A stretch of DNA of 64,000 nt, taken from Variovorax paradoxus. GTDB lineage: Bacteria > Pseudomonadota > Gammaproteobacteria > Burkholderiales > Burkholderiaceae_C. This document shows, one piece after another, positions 27,401-35,500 of the stretch. Both the position numbers and the translations under genes were made by a program. The stretch covers positions 6,510,001 through 6,574,000 of the forward strand of contig CP063166.1 of assembly GCA_016806145.1 (NCBI GenBank), in the 5' to 3' direction. A model generated the notes under the pieces. That model did no database searches. It saw nothing but the letters and a program-made list of their open reading frames with translations, and was not told the DNA's origin. How positions within the stretch are numbered: position 1 is the first letter of the stretch; every line of letters begins with the position of its first letter.

Positions 27401-28616
27401 CGTCGATGCGACGCCGAAAGCCTACGACATCGATTTCGGCTCGGCCGGCGGGGTGTTCACGACCACAGCGTCCGGCAGCGGCGCGAGCTGGCGCACGGTA
27501 CTGATCGGCGGGCTCGGCAAGGGCGGCAAAGGGTTTTATGCGATCGATATCACCGACCCCGCGAGCATGACCACGGAAGACGTCGTCAAGACCAAAGTGC
27601 TCTGGGAGTTCTCCGCTGCAACCGTGGGTGTGGGCAACACGTTGGGTTTCAGTTTCGGCACGCCTGTCGTGCTGAAGACAAAAAAGTACGGTTGGGTCGT
27701 CGTCTTCACCTCGGGATACAACAATGGCGATGGATTCGGCTATGTGTATTTCGTCGATCCGCGCAACGGCAATCTGCTCGAAAAGGTACAGACCGGTACA
27801 TCTTCCGCCGGTCTTGCGCAGCTGACGGCCTACATCACGGACTTCACGGACGGTACGGCCGATGCGTTGTATGCCGGTGATCTCGACGGGCAACTGTGGC
27901 GATTCGACGTGACGGCGGCCAGAGGAACGGCGACTTCCTATCCGGCCCCCTTGAAACTGGCCACGTTGGCCGACGGGAGCCGCAACGCGCAGCCGATCAC
28001 GACACAACCCCTGGTTGAAGTCGATCCTCGTTCACAACGGCGCTACGTAATGTTCGGCACCGGACAATTATTGGATACGGTGGATATCAACTCGACCGCT
28101 GGTCAGACCTTCTATGCCTTGATCGACGGAGGCGCGAACAGCTTCGGTACAGGGGGCACTTATCCAGTCACACGAGACAACCTTGCTGAACTTAACGAGG
28201 ATCACCTCAAAGGGACGTCGACTTTCACACTGGGAACGAAGGGCGGGTGGTACTTGGACCTCGGAAAGGATGGAACTTCGAACATTACTTGGCGGGTGAC
28301 ACTGGGCGCAACTTCCTTCAATGGCGTCGTCGTTTTCTCCAGCCTGCTGACGACCGGAAACGCTTGCAGCCCGTCGGGCCAGAGCCGGCTCTATGCTGTC
28401 AATTTTGGTACGGGCAAGTCCGCCCTGTTGCCAGTCGGGACCGCTTATGTGAGCTATAGCAGCGCGATTACGGACAACCAGATCGTCAGCAATAACGGAA
28501 AGGGTCAAGGGCTGGTTGGATTCAACGACGGAGGAGTGAAAGATCCTTCTATCGATTTTGGCGGCGGGAACTCGCTGAAGCTGTTGAATTGGAGAGAAGT
28601 GCCTACAGTTGATTGA
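24447..28616 (+). CDS. pilY1: PilY1-type pilus tip adhesin with inserted PA14 domain
   Basis: This 1389-residue protein has a signal peptide (residues 1-29). Its N-terminal region lacks a von Willebrand MIDAS motif. A PA14-like domain covers about residues 208-345 (SLKGEYFKN, FAARYTGNFVAPATGTYTFRVRADDGVRLWVSG, VRIEYYENGGDAVMQFQW). The conserved PilY1/PilC C-terminal beta-propeller starts at about residue 905 (MVYVGANDGMLHAFNG, AYVPSMLF, VLIGGLGKGGKGFYAID). PilY1 sits at the pilus tip, controls extension and retraction, and binds surfaces. PA14 domains usually bind glycans. The gene ends the minor-pilin operon. AT-rich DNA and IS debris follow. Confidence 0.93.
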   Translation: MHKILKLAVRIAHGTVLASAFLASPWSAHGASLADQPVFATSNVPGNLALTLSVEWPTASRTAHTATYSSGSTYLGYFDPNKCYTYVSDTTRNETNTGDKSFFDPTGVATSRKCGGSLGSMWSGNFLNWAATATIDPFRWAMTGGRRVVDTTTDTILEKGYHAGQGLFGDRDLPVAEIAGATPFSNASSLGISVNGRGYAMRITASGASLKGEYFKNTKTVTGTPTYVNNQDTGDNNWGSGGPGNGVGTDNFAARYTGNFVAPATGTYTFRVRADDGVRLWVSGALLVDKWIDQGATNYDATVSLTAGQGFDVRIEYYENGGDAVMQFQWKRPGSNSFATFTSDLNGAVTNDYTMRNRVCKTTAPGGVESNCVQYGSNWKPEGLIQQYSRRMRFSAFGYLNEDGNGRDGGVMRARQKFVGPLQPKPGLPDEGNAEKEWSETTGVFVRNPNPTDASATSANGVTIADSGVINYLNKFGQIIPGNYKSNDPVSELYYAALRYYRNLGNVPEWSNLNTTDTNTTARRLDGFPVIRNWDDPIQYSCQRNFVLGIGDIYTHGDKNVPGNTNSADEPTLPSAVANDTTVNAVTATNKVGQLQGGMGNDLGTRTNISNNCCSNNSARMAGLAYDANTKDIRPDDATKPNTIGKQTVQTYWVDVLEQDFQSNNQFYLAAKFGGLRIPANQAFDPYTFSDPIPLAWWSTSGQNLTDTRSTGITQPKPDNYFTAGRPDTMVDGLTKAFASIANAIKSFTTSFSLSSPQVSSAGAASYASQYDSNGWTGTITGSQLTFPGGVPTLVEKWSSASTLETQLAGAGWDTGRRMVTWNGTAGVPFRKANLTNAQVTALDTPWATGDDSGDFVNYLRGDRSKERTTTDDTKPYRRRALLLGDVVNAKVTPVGPPSASLSNTVNPGYAAFKTARAGRPTMVYVGANDGMLHAFNGSLTGTDAGKEQFAYVPSMLFSGPSSPATPTLNGLVQLGNPDYEHRYYVDATPKAYDIDFGSAGGVFTTTASGSGASWRTVLIGGLGKGGKGFYAIDITDPASMTTEDVVKTKVLWEFSAATVGVGNTLGFSFGTPVVLKTKKYGWVVVFTSGYNNGDGFGYVYFVDPRNGNLLEKVQTGTSSAGLAQLTAYITDFTDGTADALYAGDLDGQLWRFDVTAARGTATSYPAPLKLATLADGSRNAQPITTQPLVEVDPRSQRRYVMFGTGQLLDTVDINSTAGQTFYALIDGGANSFGTGGTYPVTRDNLAELNEDHLKGTSTFTLGTKGGWYLDLGKDGTSNITWRVTLGATSFNGVVVFSSLLTTGNACSPSGQSRLYAVNFGTGKSALLPVGTAYVSYSSAITDNQIVSNNGKGQGLVGFNDGGVKDPSIDFGGGNSLKLLNWREVPTVD

Positions 28617-28871
28617 ATTTCGCAAATTAATTTGAATATACTTTAATTAAGAGACAGCAATAACCCTGGCCCACCTCTACACGGGACTACTCTTTTTTTG
28701 AGAAAAGGCAAGACAGTGCAAACAGCATCAAATGCGAGTGAAGCGACTACGCGCTGGCTTTTATGTTGATGATTATCGAAACTGATTCGGCGATATAATA
28801 ATTTCCGTTTAAGATGGCCCCACGTACAAGCCTACTCTGCTCATTTTTAAAGCAAGCGGTCGTAGGAGGAT
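28617..28871. other. AT-rich intergenic stretch after pilY1
   Basis: This stretch has markedly lower GC than the surroundings (runs such as TTAATTTGAATATACTTTAATTAAG), and no open frame or hairpin terminator stands out. It may be foreign DNA brought in with the IS fragments. GGAGGA at 28865-28870 is the ribosome site of the istA remnant. Confidence 0.5.
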
Positions 28872-29105
28872 GTGGCGACTTTGAGTGTCATCAGACGCTG
28901 GGCGCTACGCGAACAGATGTCCACTCGCGAGACGGCCAAGCGTAAAGGCCTGTCTCATGACGCTTTCAAAGTACCTGCGAGCAGGCGAAAACCCGCCGCG
29001 CTAGGCTAAGCAGACAAGCTCGATCCATATGCCAAAAACTCGCGATCGAGGCCACGAAATCGAGGAAACAGCGGCGCAATCGGTGGCAGATCCACGCATC
29101 CAACC
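28872..29105 (+). pseudogene. istA: IS21-family IstA transposase 5' remnant
   Basis: From the GTG at 28872 the frame reads VATLSVIRRWALREQMSTRETAK, the N-terminal helix-turn-helix of IS21 IstA. Further IstA segments continue in other frames: KYLRAGE at about 28970, KLDPYAK at about 29010 and KSRKQRRNRWQIHA at about 29050. At least two frameshifts and several stops break it, and the catalytic domain and istB are missing. It is a short decayed 5' fragment with a good ribosome site, AGGAGGA. Confidence 0.8.
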
Positions 29106-29177
29106 TAAAAAAGAAAACACCAAGCACTTATCCATACCGTGAAGCCTTCACGCTTAAAAAAGCGGAAGGGCCAGTAT

Positions 29178-29558
29178 TCAATGGAAATCCAGGGTCAGAG
29201 CTTGGTAGAGTTCAACATCTAATAGTCCTCCTTTCAGGACATCGAACACGGCCTCGAACAATTGAGCCTTCTCGTTAGCCTCGCGAAGCTGGACTTCGAG
29301 GGCCTTGATTTTCTGCTCGGGGTCAGCAGCGCAGGCGCTGAAGTGGATTTTTCGACACTGGCATGGGCAACCGCGATGATGCCCCGAGCTCCCAGCGCTG
29401 GCGATCATGCTTTCGCAGCCACACCAGCACCGTCGAGCGACCCTGGATACCGTGGCGCTCTCGGGCCTGCCTGTAGCTCAATTCGCCTTTTTCTACCGAT
29501 CACCCACCGACAGCTTAAAACCAGCGCGTAGCCGCACTGTGTGCGTCGGACGCCTCAT
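29178..29558 (-). pseudogene. IS3-family orfA fragment (second copy)
   Basis: On the minus strand the start is MRRPTHTVRLRAGFKLSV. A one-base loss then causes a stop at 29493, and the sequence continues in another frame as VEKGELSYRQARERHGIQGRSTVLVWLRKH. A third frame reads PEQKIKALEVQLREANEKAQLFEAVFDVLK. This is the helix-turn-helix and leucine-zipper OrfA of an IS3-family element, about 75% like the neighbouring copy. It is cut off before orfB. Confidence 0.8.
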
Positions 29559-29565
29559 TTTTTTC

Positions 29566-29602
29566 TCAAGGGGAAGGTGCCAACCTTGGGCAGGCTGGGT
29601 CA
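29566..29602 (-). repeat. IS3-type left terminal repeat, diverged copy
   Basis: Read on the minus strand it begins TGACCCAGCCTGCCC and lies 8 bp before the start of the orfA fragment. It is a diverged relative of the two repeats at 29611 and 30821 and has the same orientation. Confidence 0.65.
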
Positions 29603-29610
29603 GCCTTTTT

Positions 29611-29647
29611 TTGAGGAAAAGGTGTCGACCCAGGTCAGGACGGGTCA
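29611..29647 (-). repeat. IS3-type left terminal repeat, copy 2
   Basis: This 37-bp segment matches 30821-30857 at 36 of 37 positions in direct, not inverted, orientation. On the minus strand it begins TGACCCGTCCTGACCTGGG. It interrupts orfB before its natural end. Confidence 0.8.
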
Positions 29648-30400
29648 GGCTATCGATCTGCACGGCCTGCTGGACCATCCGGCTGGCCTGGGCCAGAACG
29701 GCAGGCCGGTGCAACAGGAACTCCATCTTCAGGATCCGGTTGACGCGCTCGGCCAGCGCGTTCTGATAGCAGTCGTAGCCGTCCGTCATCGAGCAGGTGA
29801 TGCCGTGGCGCCGATGAATCTCCTGATAGTCGTTCGAGCAGTACTGGATGCTCCTGTCCGAGTGATGCACCAGCATTTGCCGCGTCTGCCGCCCCTTGAG
29901 CGCGACCTTCAGTGCCCGGCTGATCTGCTCGGTGCGCAGGGTGTCGTGCACGTGATGGCCCACAATCTTGCGCGACCACGCATAGGTGACCAGGCTGAGA
30001 TAGACGAACCCCTGGTCGGTGGGCAAGTACGTGATGTCGGCCACCCACACCTGCTCGCTGGCAGTCGCTCGAAGCTGATGCGGCCTCTCCTTGAGCAAGT
30101 TGGGATGGCGTCGGAATCGATGATGGCTGTCGGTGGTCTTGTGATACGCCCGCTTCGACGCCACCAGCATGCGCGCCTCGCGCAGCACGTCCAGCAACGC
30201 ACGCGCCCCAGGCTCGCGCCGGCGTGCTGCAGCGGCTGCTTGTGCAGCTTGCGCGCGCCCAGGGGCTGACGCAGACGCACGCCGCGAACGAGCTCGATCG
30301 CGGTGTCGGCACGCGCACAGCGTTGCTGCTGATGCTGCAACTGCTGGTAGTAGGCTTGGCGGCTGACGCCCCAATGGCGGCAAGCCCTCGCCACGCTCAA
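29648..30400 (-). pseudogene. IS3-family orfB transposase, frameshifted and truncated
   Basis: The N-terminal part (SVARACRHWGVSRQAYYQQLQ) starts at a TTG at 30400. The frame is lost near 30200 by an apparent one-base deletion. The rve integrase core continues in another frame with all three catalytic residues visible: D in VWVADITYLPT, D in VHHSDRSIQYC and E in QNALAERVNRILKMEF. After RMVQQAVQI the last 25-30 residues are replaced by a terminal repeat. It is inactive as it stands. Confidence 0.88.
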
Positions 30401-30806
30401 CCCTGGGAGGAGCGTTTGCGAGAGGACTTGCCCAAAGGCTCTTTTACGATGCGCACCCCGTAGTCCTTCTTCAAGACATCGATCACCACCTCGAACAGTT
30501 GGGCCTTCTCATTGGCTTCGCGAAGCTGGACTTCGAGGGCCTTGATCTTCTGTTCTGGAGTCGGCAGTGCAGCAGGTGCAGATGAGAGCTTCTTGATCGG
30601 TACTGGCATGGCAAGCCCAGATGATGCCGAACTCCAGTTCTGGCGACCATGCTTGCGCAGCCACACCAACACGGTCGAACGGCCCTGGATGCCGTAGCGC
30701 TTCTGGGCCTGTTTGTACGTGAGGTCGCCTTTTCCACTTGGTCGACCACCGACAGCTTAGAAGCCAGCGTGTAGTCCCGCTGCGTGCGTTTGACGCTTGA
30801 TTCCAT
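30397..30806 (-). pseudogene. IS3-family orfA, frameshifted
   Basis: It starts MESSVKRTQRDYTLASKLSVVDQVEK. A missing A in the run at 30729-30734 then shifts the frame, and the rest (VLVWLRKHGRQNW, PEQKIKALEVQLREANEKAQLFE, VIDVLKKDYGVRIVK) is read in another frame. The HTH plus leucine zipper is typical of IS3 OrfA. It overlaps orfB by 4 bp, the usual arrangement for programmed frameshifting, but the upstream deletion makes it defective. Confidence 0.85.
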
Positions 30807-30820
30807 TGACTTGCCTTTTC

Positions 30821-30857
30821 TTGAGGAAAAGGTGTCAACCCAGGTCAGGACGGGTCA
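30821..30857 (-). repeat. IS3-type left terminal repeat, copy 1 (outer end)
   Basis: On the minus strand this begins TGACCCGTCCTGACCTGGG and lies 15 bp before the orfA start, so it is the left end of the larger IS3 remnant. It is 9 bp from the pilA terminator. Confidence 0.82.
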
Positions 30858-30865
30858 AACGCAAG

Positions 30866-30890
30866 AAAAAAGCCACCCCAAGGTGGCTTT
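30866..30890 (-). terminator. Rho-independent terminator of pilA
   Basis: On the minus strand the stem AAAGCCACC / GGTGGCTTT is followed by a six-T run, 23 bp after the pilA stop codon. Confidence 0.9.
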
Positions 30891-30912
30891 CGCTGTAACC
30901 GTCTGACGCGGA

Positions 30913-31401
30913 TTAGGCGCCGGCACAGGTCTTAGGGACGTACTTTTGCGCGATGCTGGAGGTGCACGTCCAAACAAACGAGCCCTTGTCGGCGTTACTC
31001 AGGGTTAGCGTGACGGTTCCAGAAACCAAGGGCGTCGCAACACCAGCGGCCTTCATGGTCGAGACAATCGTGCAGGCGCCCCCAGCAGCGGCCGTGCCAC
31101 CAGCGGTAACTTTAGCCACATACTTGCCATTGATGTCGGTGTCCAATGCCATGCTGGAGGCCTTGGCCTTGGCCGCATCAGTGTTATCGGCGCAAACAGC
31201 GTCTTGCGTGAACTTCTCGGTAACGGCGATACGCTGGCCTTCAGCCAAGCTGATGGCTTCCGTCACTTGAGCGCGCGCTACGTAGTCTTGGTATGCAGGC
31301 AACGCCACAGCCGCCAAAATACCAATGATCGCCACAACGATCATCAATTCAATAAGGGTGAAACCCTTCTGCACATTGCGTGCGATAGAACGACGGTTCA
31401 T
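30913..31401 (-). CDS. pilA: Major type IV pilin
   Basis: This 162-residue prepilin has the short leader [13 protein letters not shown], cleavage before [28 protein letters not shown] (a canonical class IVa N-terminus), and a C-terminal disulfide loop between C in FVWTCTSS and C in VPKTCAGA. The start at 31401 has GGAG 12 nt upstream. A longer frame to 31500 is an artefact that runs through the sigma-54 promoter. It stands alone with its own promoter and terminator, as expected for the abundant pilus subunit. The nearby PglL-like enzyme may glycosylate it. Confidence 0.95.
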   Translation of the reverse strand: MNRRSIARNVQKGFTLIELMIVVAIIGILAAVALPAYQDYVARAQVTEAISLAEGQRIAVTEKFTQDAVCADNTDAAKAKASSMALDTDINGKYVAKVTAGGTAAAGGACTIVSTMKAAGVATPLVSGTVTLTLSNADKGSFVWTCTSSIAQKYVPKTCAGA

Positions 31402-31470
31402 TTCACTAACTCCAGGTTGGTTGGGTTGGTTGTCACTCCCGGGAGTCCTCCCCCCGGAGCGAAGAACCTT

Positions 31471-31487
31471 TCGCAGCATCCGTGCCA
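31471..31487 (-). promoter_or_regulatory. Sigma-54 (-24/-12) promoter of pilA
   Basis: On the minus strand the sequence is TGGCACG-GATG-CTGC, with the invariant GG and GC exactly 10 nt apart. It departs from the consensus at one position (CTGC for TTGC). Transcription would start about 60 nt before the pilA ATG. Confidence 0.82.
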
Positions 31488-31552
31488 CCCGTTTTGGCAC
31501 CCCGTCAGCGACCTAACACGTCACTCCAGACCACATTGGTGTTACTGCACGT

Positions 31553-31597
31553 GACAGAAGATGTATCAAGATGCGACACATGGTGACAAATTTGTCA
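31553..31597 (-). promoter_or_regulatory. Probable PilR-type upstream activator sites
   Basis: On the minus strand the stretch holds CTGTC (31553-31557), GTGTC (31575-31579) and a 14-bp palindrome TGACAAATTTGTCA (31584-31597). They sit about 90-135 bp upstream of the predicted start site. (C/G)TGTC repeats in that position are the known PilR-binding pattern in Pseudomonas pilA. No pilS/pilR gene is in the window. Confidence 0.55.
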
Positions 31598-31622
31598 TGC
31601 CATCCGTGCCGCACGACCGGGC

Positions 31623-32426
31623 TCAAAAGGTCAGGATGCCGTCCGCCTTGAGCCAGCGGATATCCCGCTGCGCCAGTCCCGACACCTGCCGCCCCGCCAG
31701 CGTTTCGATCTGACTCGTGATCTCCTCGGTTTCGGCCGGCTTGGTGTGCGTGATGTAGATCGGATAGTCCTTCCCCGGCTCGATGTGAGCCAGCTCGTCG
31801 GCCAGCATGGTGGGCGACAGGTGCAGGCTTCGTTCGGCCAGGGCCTGCTCGCGGTTGCTGAAGGCGGTCTCGATGACGAGCATCGCGACCTCGAGCGCAT
31901 TGACCCGGTCCCAGAACGGCGCATTGCGCTCGGTATCGCCGCTGAAGACCCAATGCGCGCCGCCGTCCGCGCGGCTCACGGCAAAGCCGCAGGCGGGCAC
32001 GGTATGGACGGCCGGCAGCACCTCGATGCGCTTGGGCGTGGCGCTGCCGAGCAGCAGGGTCTGGCCGACGGCGATGTCGTGGAAGGTGACGAAGGGGGCC
32101 TCGGGACTCGGGATGCTCTCGAAGTCGGGCCAGATGATGTTGTTGAACACATGGGCGCGCAGCGCCTCGATGGTGGCGCGCAGCGCATGCACGCGCAGCG
32201 GTCGGGTGCGGCGGCCGCCGACGGCGTCGAGCATCAGGGGCAGGGCGGCGATGTGGTCGAGATGGCAGTGCGTGAGCACCATGTCGTCGACACCGGCCAT
32301 TTCTTCGAGGGTGAGGTCGCCGACGCCGGTGCCGGCATCGACGAGCAGGTCGGTATCGACCAGGAAAGAGGTGGTGCGGCAGTCTTTGGCGATGGCGCCC
32401 GAACAACCCAGCACGCGAACCTGCAT
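31623..32426 (-). CDS. Class II 3',5'-cyclic-nucleotide phosphodiesterase (MBL fold)
   Basis: This 267-residue metallo-beta-lactamase-fold protein begins VRVLGCSGAIAKDCRTTSFLVD, has the metal motif THCHLDHIAALP at about residue 52, HTVPACGFAV and FSGDTERN, and ends in THTKPAETEEI. These are features of the cpdP/class II cAMP phosphodiesterases. The gene follows an adenylate cyclase on the same strand, so one transcript would make the enzymes that form and destroy cAMP. The start is ATG 32426 (AGGGG upstream). The alternative ATG at 32456 overlaps the cyclase stop as ATGA and adds ten residues. Confidence 0.85.
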   Translation of the reverse strand: MQVRVLGCSGAIAKDCRTTSFLVDTDLLVDAGTGVGDLTLEEMAGVDDMVLTHCHLDHIAALPLMLDAVGGRRTRPLRVHALRATIEALRAHVFNNIIWPDFESIPSPEAPFVTFHDIAVGQTLLLGSATPKRIEVLPAVHTVPACGFAVSRADGGAHWVFSGDTERNAPFWDRVNALEVAMLVIETAFSNREQALAERSLHLSPTMLADELAHIEPGKDYPIYITHTKPAETEEITSQIETLAGRQVSGLAQRDIRWLKADGILTF

Positions 32427-32452
32427 TGTGAGAGACCCCTTGTCTGTGTCTG

Positions 32453-34714
32453 TCATTTGGTTTCGAACCGGGTTGCACCGTCCCACGACGGATCGTGCGG
32501 GCGCAAGGCCATCGAGGCTAATCTCTGCGCGTAGAGCTGGTAAAGGACTTTTTTGGCATCGGCCACGAGGAGGGGGTCCAGCAAGTTTCGGCCCAAGGCC
32601 CAGTCCTGGCGCCGGTAGGCGGCCAGCACCTCGGCCCAGCGCTCGAGCCGGTGCGCCTCGCGCACGGCGATGACGGCCGCCTCGTCCCAGGCGACGGCCA
32701 GCGGCGTGAACACGGCGACGGCCTGGGCCCGGCCCTTGACGAACACGCTGTCGAGCTCCTGCCAGACATAGGCCGGCGCGAGCTCGCGCGTGGCGCCGCT
32801 GGCGACGATCTCGACGCCGTAATGGCCGCTGAGCCCCTCGAGACGCGAGGCCAGGTTGACCGCGTCGCCGACCACGGTGTAGCTGCGCCGCGCGGCCGAG
32901 CCCATGTCGCCCACGCTCATGACGCCGCTGTTGATGCCGATGCCGATGCTGATCTCGGGCCGGCCGAGGGAACGGTGGATGCGGTTGAGGTCGTGCACCG
33001 CGTCGGCCATGTCGAGCGCGGCATTGACGGCGAGGCTGGCGTGCTCGGGCGTCTCGAGCGGCGCGCCCCAGAAGGCCATGACGCAATCGCCCATGTACTT
33101 GTCGACGGTGCCGCGGTGCGCGGTGATGACGTCGGTGAGGCGGCTGAACACGGTGTTGAGGAAGGCCTGCAGCTCGGAAGGCGACATCTGCTCCGAGAAG
33201 CGCGTGAAGTCGCGCATGTCGCAGAACATGACGGTCATGGTCTTGCTCTCGGCGCGCATGCTGTAGCGGCCGGGGCGCTCCAGCATCTCGTCGACGAGCT
33301 GCGGCGGCACGTAGGTGCCGAACAACTGCACCAGACCGCGGCGCGCGCGCGATTCGACCAGGTAGCCCCAGCTCATGTTGAGCAGGAAGGCGAGCGCGAC
33401 CATGGCCAGCGCCGAGGCCAACGGCAGCACCAGGCCGTGCGCGACATAGAGCCAGGTGTTGAGCCCGACCAGCGCCGCGGCCACGGTCAGCATGAAGGCC
33501 ACGGCGCGCAGCGCGGGCAGCAGCGACAGGCCGATGGCCAGCGCGATGCCGGCGACGAACACGCTCAGCACCTCGTAGCCGGGCGCGTAGTCGGGCACGG
33601 CGAGCAGGCGATCGTCGAGCAACGCCGAGACGATGTTGGCATGCACCTCGACACCGGCAAAGGACGGCGCCGCGGGCGTGGCGCGCAGGTCCTGCAGGCC
33701 CGGCGCGGTGGCGCCGACGAGCACGATCTTGTCCTTGAGCTCCTCGGGGGCGAGCCGGCCCTCGAGCACGTCGGCGGCCGCCACGTAGCGGAACGAGCCG
33801 CCGCGGCTGCCGCCCGGGCCGCGGAACGGCACCTGCACGCTGGCGTTGCGGTCGACCGGCACGCGCAGTTCGCCGATGCGCAGCGACTCGAGCTGCGCGA
33901 CCGGGCTGCCGGGCACCAGCGCGGGCAGCACCGGCGGCGAGCCGCTGGCGAGCCGGTAGACGGCCAGTGCGAGCGACTCGTAATAGCCGGGCCGGGCCTG
34001 GTCGCCGTCGTAGCGCGCGATCAGCGGCACGCTGCGGATCACGCCGTCGTCGCTCTCGCCGACCAGGGTGTTGAGGAAGCCGCCGCTGGGCGCGGCCTGC
34101 GCGAGCACCGGCAGGCTGGCGCCGAAGCCGTTCCAGTGCGTGGTGTAGCCCTCCTTCGCGGGCAGCGCGTCGGCGGGCCACAGCGGCGCGGCGGGCAAGG
34201 CGCCGCGGGCGCGCGGCGTCTCGGCCTGGGTGAAGTAGTAGCCCAGCGCCACGGGCTGGCCCGCGAGCGTGCGCGCCAGCATGGCATCGTTGTCGAGCGA
34301 GGGCGCGAGTTTCTCGACCTCGCCGGCGAGCTCCGGGATGCCGCGCAGCGGGCCGTCCGCCAGTGCGCGCAGGCGGTCGATGCCCGAGCTGCGGTCGGGC
34401 TCGACGAACATGACGTCGAAGCCCACGACCCTGGCCTGCTGGTGCGACAGCAGCTCGCTCGCGAGCCGCGCCACCTTGTCGCGCGGCCAGGGCCATTGGC
34501 CCTGACGTGCGAGGCTCGCGTCGTCGACGTCGACGATCACGATGCGCGGATCGAAGGTGCCCGGCATGGTGGCGCGCAGGCGCACGTCGTAGATCAGGTG
34601 GTCGAGACGCTCGAGCATGCCGGCGTGCGAGAGCCCGGTGGCATGCGCCAGTGCCAGCAGCACGGGCAACAGGGTGACGGCGATGCGCGCCCAGTGGCGC
34701 CGCAATGCACTCAT
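32453..34714 (-). CDS. CHASE2-domain class III adenylate cyclase
   Basis: This 753-residue protein has an N-terminal membrane helix (IAVTLLPVLLALAHATG), a periplasmic CHASE2 sensor (about residues 40-335, starting RLDHLIYDVRLR, IVIVDVDDASLARQGQWPWPRD) and three helices (about 350-440). A class III catalytic domain follows (about 475-665: TVMFCDMRDFTRFSEQMSP, DKYMGDCVMAFWGAP, SYTVVGDAVNLASRLEG). Metal-binding Asp residues and the transition-state Asn/Arg are present. The Lys in VDKYMGD favours ATP over GTP. It is flanked by an FHA protein upstream and a cAMP phosphodiesterase downstream. The external CHASE2 ligand is unknown. Confidence 0.92.
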   Translation of the reverse strand: MSALRRHWARIAVTLLPVLLALAHATGLSHAGMLERLDHLIYDVRLRATMPGTFDPRIVIVDVDDASLARQGQWPWPRDKVARLASELLSHQQARVVGFDVMFVEPDRSSGIDRLRALADGPLRGIPELAGEVEKLAPSLDNDAMLARTLAGQPVALGYYFTQAETPRARGALPAAPLWPADALPAKEGYTTHWNGFGASLPVLAQAAPSGGFLNTLVGESDDGVIRSVPLIARYDGDQARPGYYESLALAVYRLASGSPPVLPALVPGSPVAQLESLRIGELRVPVDRNASVQVPFRGPGGSRGGSFRYVAAADVLEGRLAPEELKDKIVLVGATAPGLQDLRATPAAPSFAGVEVHANIVSALLDDRLLAVPDYAPGYEVLSVFVAGIALAIGLSLLPALRAVAFMLTVAAALVGLNTWLYVAHGLVLPLASALAMVALAFLLNMSWGYLVESRARRGLVQLFGTYVPPQLVDEMLERPGRYSMRAESKTMTVMFCDMRDFTRFSEQMSPSELQAFLNTVFSRLTDVITAHRGTVDKYMGDCVMAFWGAPLETPEHASLAVNAALDMADAVHDLNRIHRSLGRPEISIGIGINSGVMSVGDMGSAARRSYTVVGDAVNLASRLEGLSGHYGVEIVASGATRELAPAYVWQELDSVFVKGRAQAVAVFTPLAVAWDEAAVIAVREAHRLERWAEVLAAYRRQDWALGRNLLDPLLVADAKKVLYQLYAQRLASMALRPHDPSWDGATRFETK

Positions 34715-34771
34715 GGTCGACCGGAGCCGGGAACGGGATCGAGGCCGGTTCGCCGACGGACGACCCGCGGC

Positions 34772-35425
34772 TCAGACCCGCTGGAACTGCAGCCGCAGGG
34801 TGCCGAGCTCGAGCAGGTCGCGCTCGTGCAGCGCGATGGCCTCGACACCGAGCGGCTGGCCATTGAGCAGGACGGCGCCCATGACGCTCGCGGCCACGTA
34901 GCCCTGGCGGCGGCGCGTGATGACCGCGACGGCGACGCCGGGCTTGCCGACCGTGGTGACGACCTTCTGCAGCGGCAGGTCGTGCCCGGCGTTCTCGCCG
35001 GCCAGCACGCGCAGCACCGGCACGCCGAGCTCGACCAGCGCGCCCGATTCGGTGGGCGCGGCCGACAGGGGAATGGGGGTGGAAGGCTGCTCGTTGCCGA
35101 CGATGACCTGAACCGGCACGCCGGGCGCGGGCGCGACGCTGCGCGAGCGGTAGTGGATGCGGCAGCCGCCGACCTCGATGACATCGTTGTCCTTGAGCGT
35201 CCGCTTCTGCACGGCCACCGCGTTGACGTAGGTGCCGTTGGTGCTGTTGAGGTCTTCAATCTGGACATCGCCGCCGCGCAGGGTCAGAACGGCATGCTCG
35301 CCGCTCACCGCGAGATTGTCGACCACGATGTCGTTGTAGGCGCGCCGTCCGAGGGTGGTACGGTCCTTCGCGAGCGTCACCTCCCGGATGACGACACCAT
35401 CGATCGAGATACTCATTCTCGGCAC
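34772..35425 (-). CDS. FHA-domain protein with second degenerate FHA
   Basis: This 217-residue protein has a canonical FHA domain at about residues 20-95 with the phosphothreonine-binding residues G-R (TTLGRRAYND), S-x-x-H (AVSGEHAVL) and N-G-T (NSTNGTYVN). A second FHA-like fold (about 130-215, TVGKPGVAVAVITRRRQGY and VLLNGQPLG) has lost the Ser/His residues. The first start codon is a GTG at 35425 with GGGAG seven nt upstream. The ATG at 35416 is an alternative. It lies between PP2C and adenylate cyclase genes on one strand, so it probably reads Thr phosphorylation set by an unlinked kinase and erased by the PP2C. Confidence 0.9.
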   Translation of the reverse strand: MPRMSISIDGVVIREVTLAKDRTTLGRRAYNDIVVDNLAVSGEHAVLTLRGGDVQIEDLNSTNGTYVNAVAVQKRTLKDNDVIEVGGCRIHYRSRSVAPAPGVPVQVIVGNEQPSTPIPLSAAPTESGALVELGVPVLRVLAGENAGHDLPLQKVVTTVGKPGVAVAVITRRRQGYVAASVMGAVLLNGQPLGVEAIALHERDLLELGTLRLQFQRV

Positions 35426-35500
35426 TGCCGACTCCCTGGTTGCAATTGTCGCGAGGCCCGCGACGACGCAGCGGATGCTTCCGCCGCTCCATCGCCTGCG

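Larger units (their letters stand above)
28872..30857. mobile_element. IS graveyard: IS21 remnant plus two IS3-family remnants
   Basis: Three broken elements are stacked between pilY1 and pilA. They are an IS21 istA 5' fragment (+), an IS3-type orfA fragment (-) and an IS3-type orfA-orfB pair with frameshifts and no right end (-). Three copies of the same left-terminal repeat lie in the same orientation (29566-29602, 29611-29647, 30821-30857), so no copy has a proper inverted pair. None can encode an active transposase. Confidence 0.85.
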
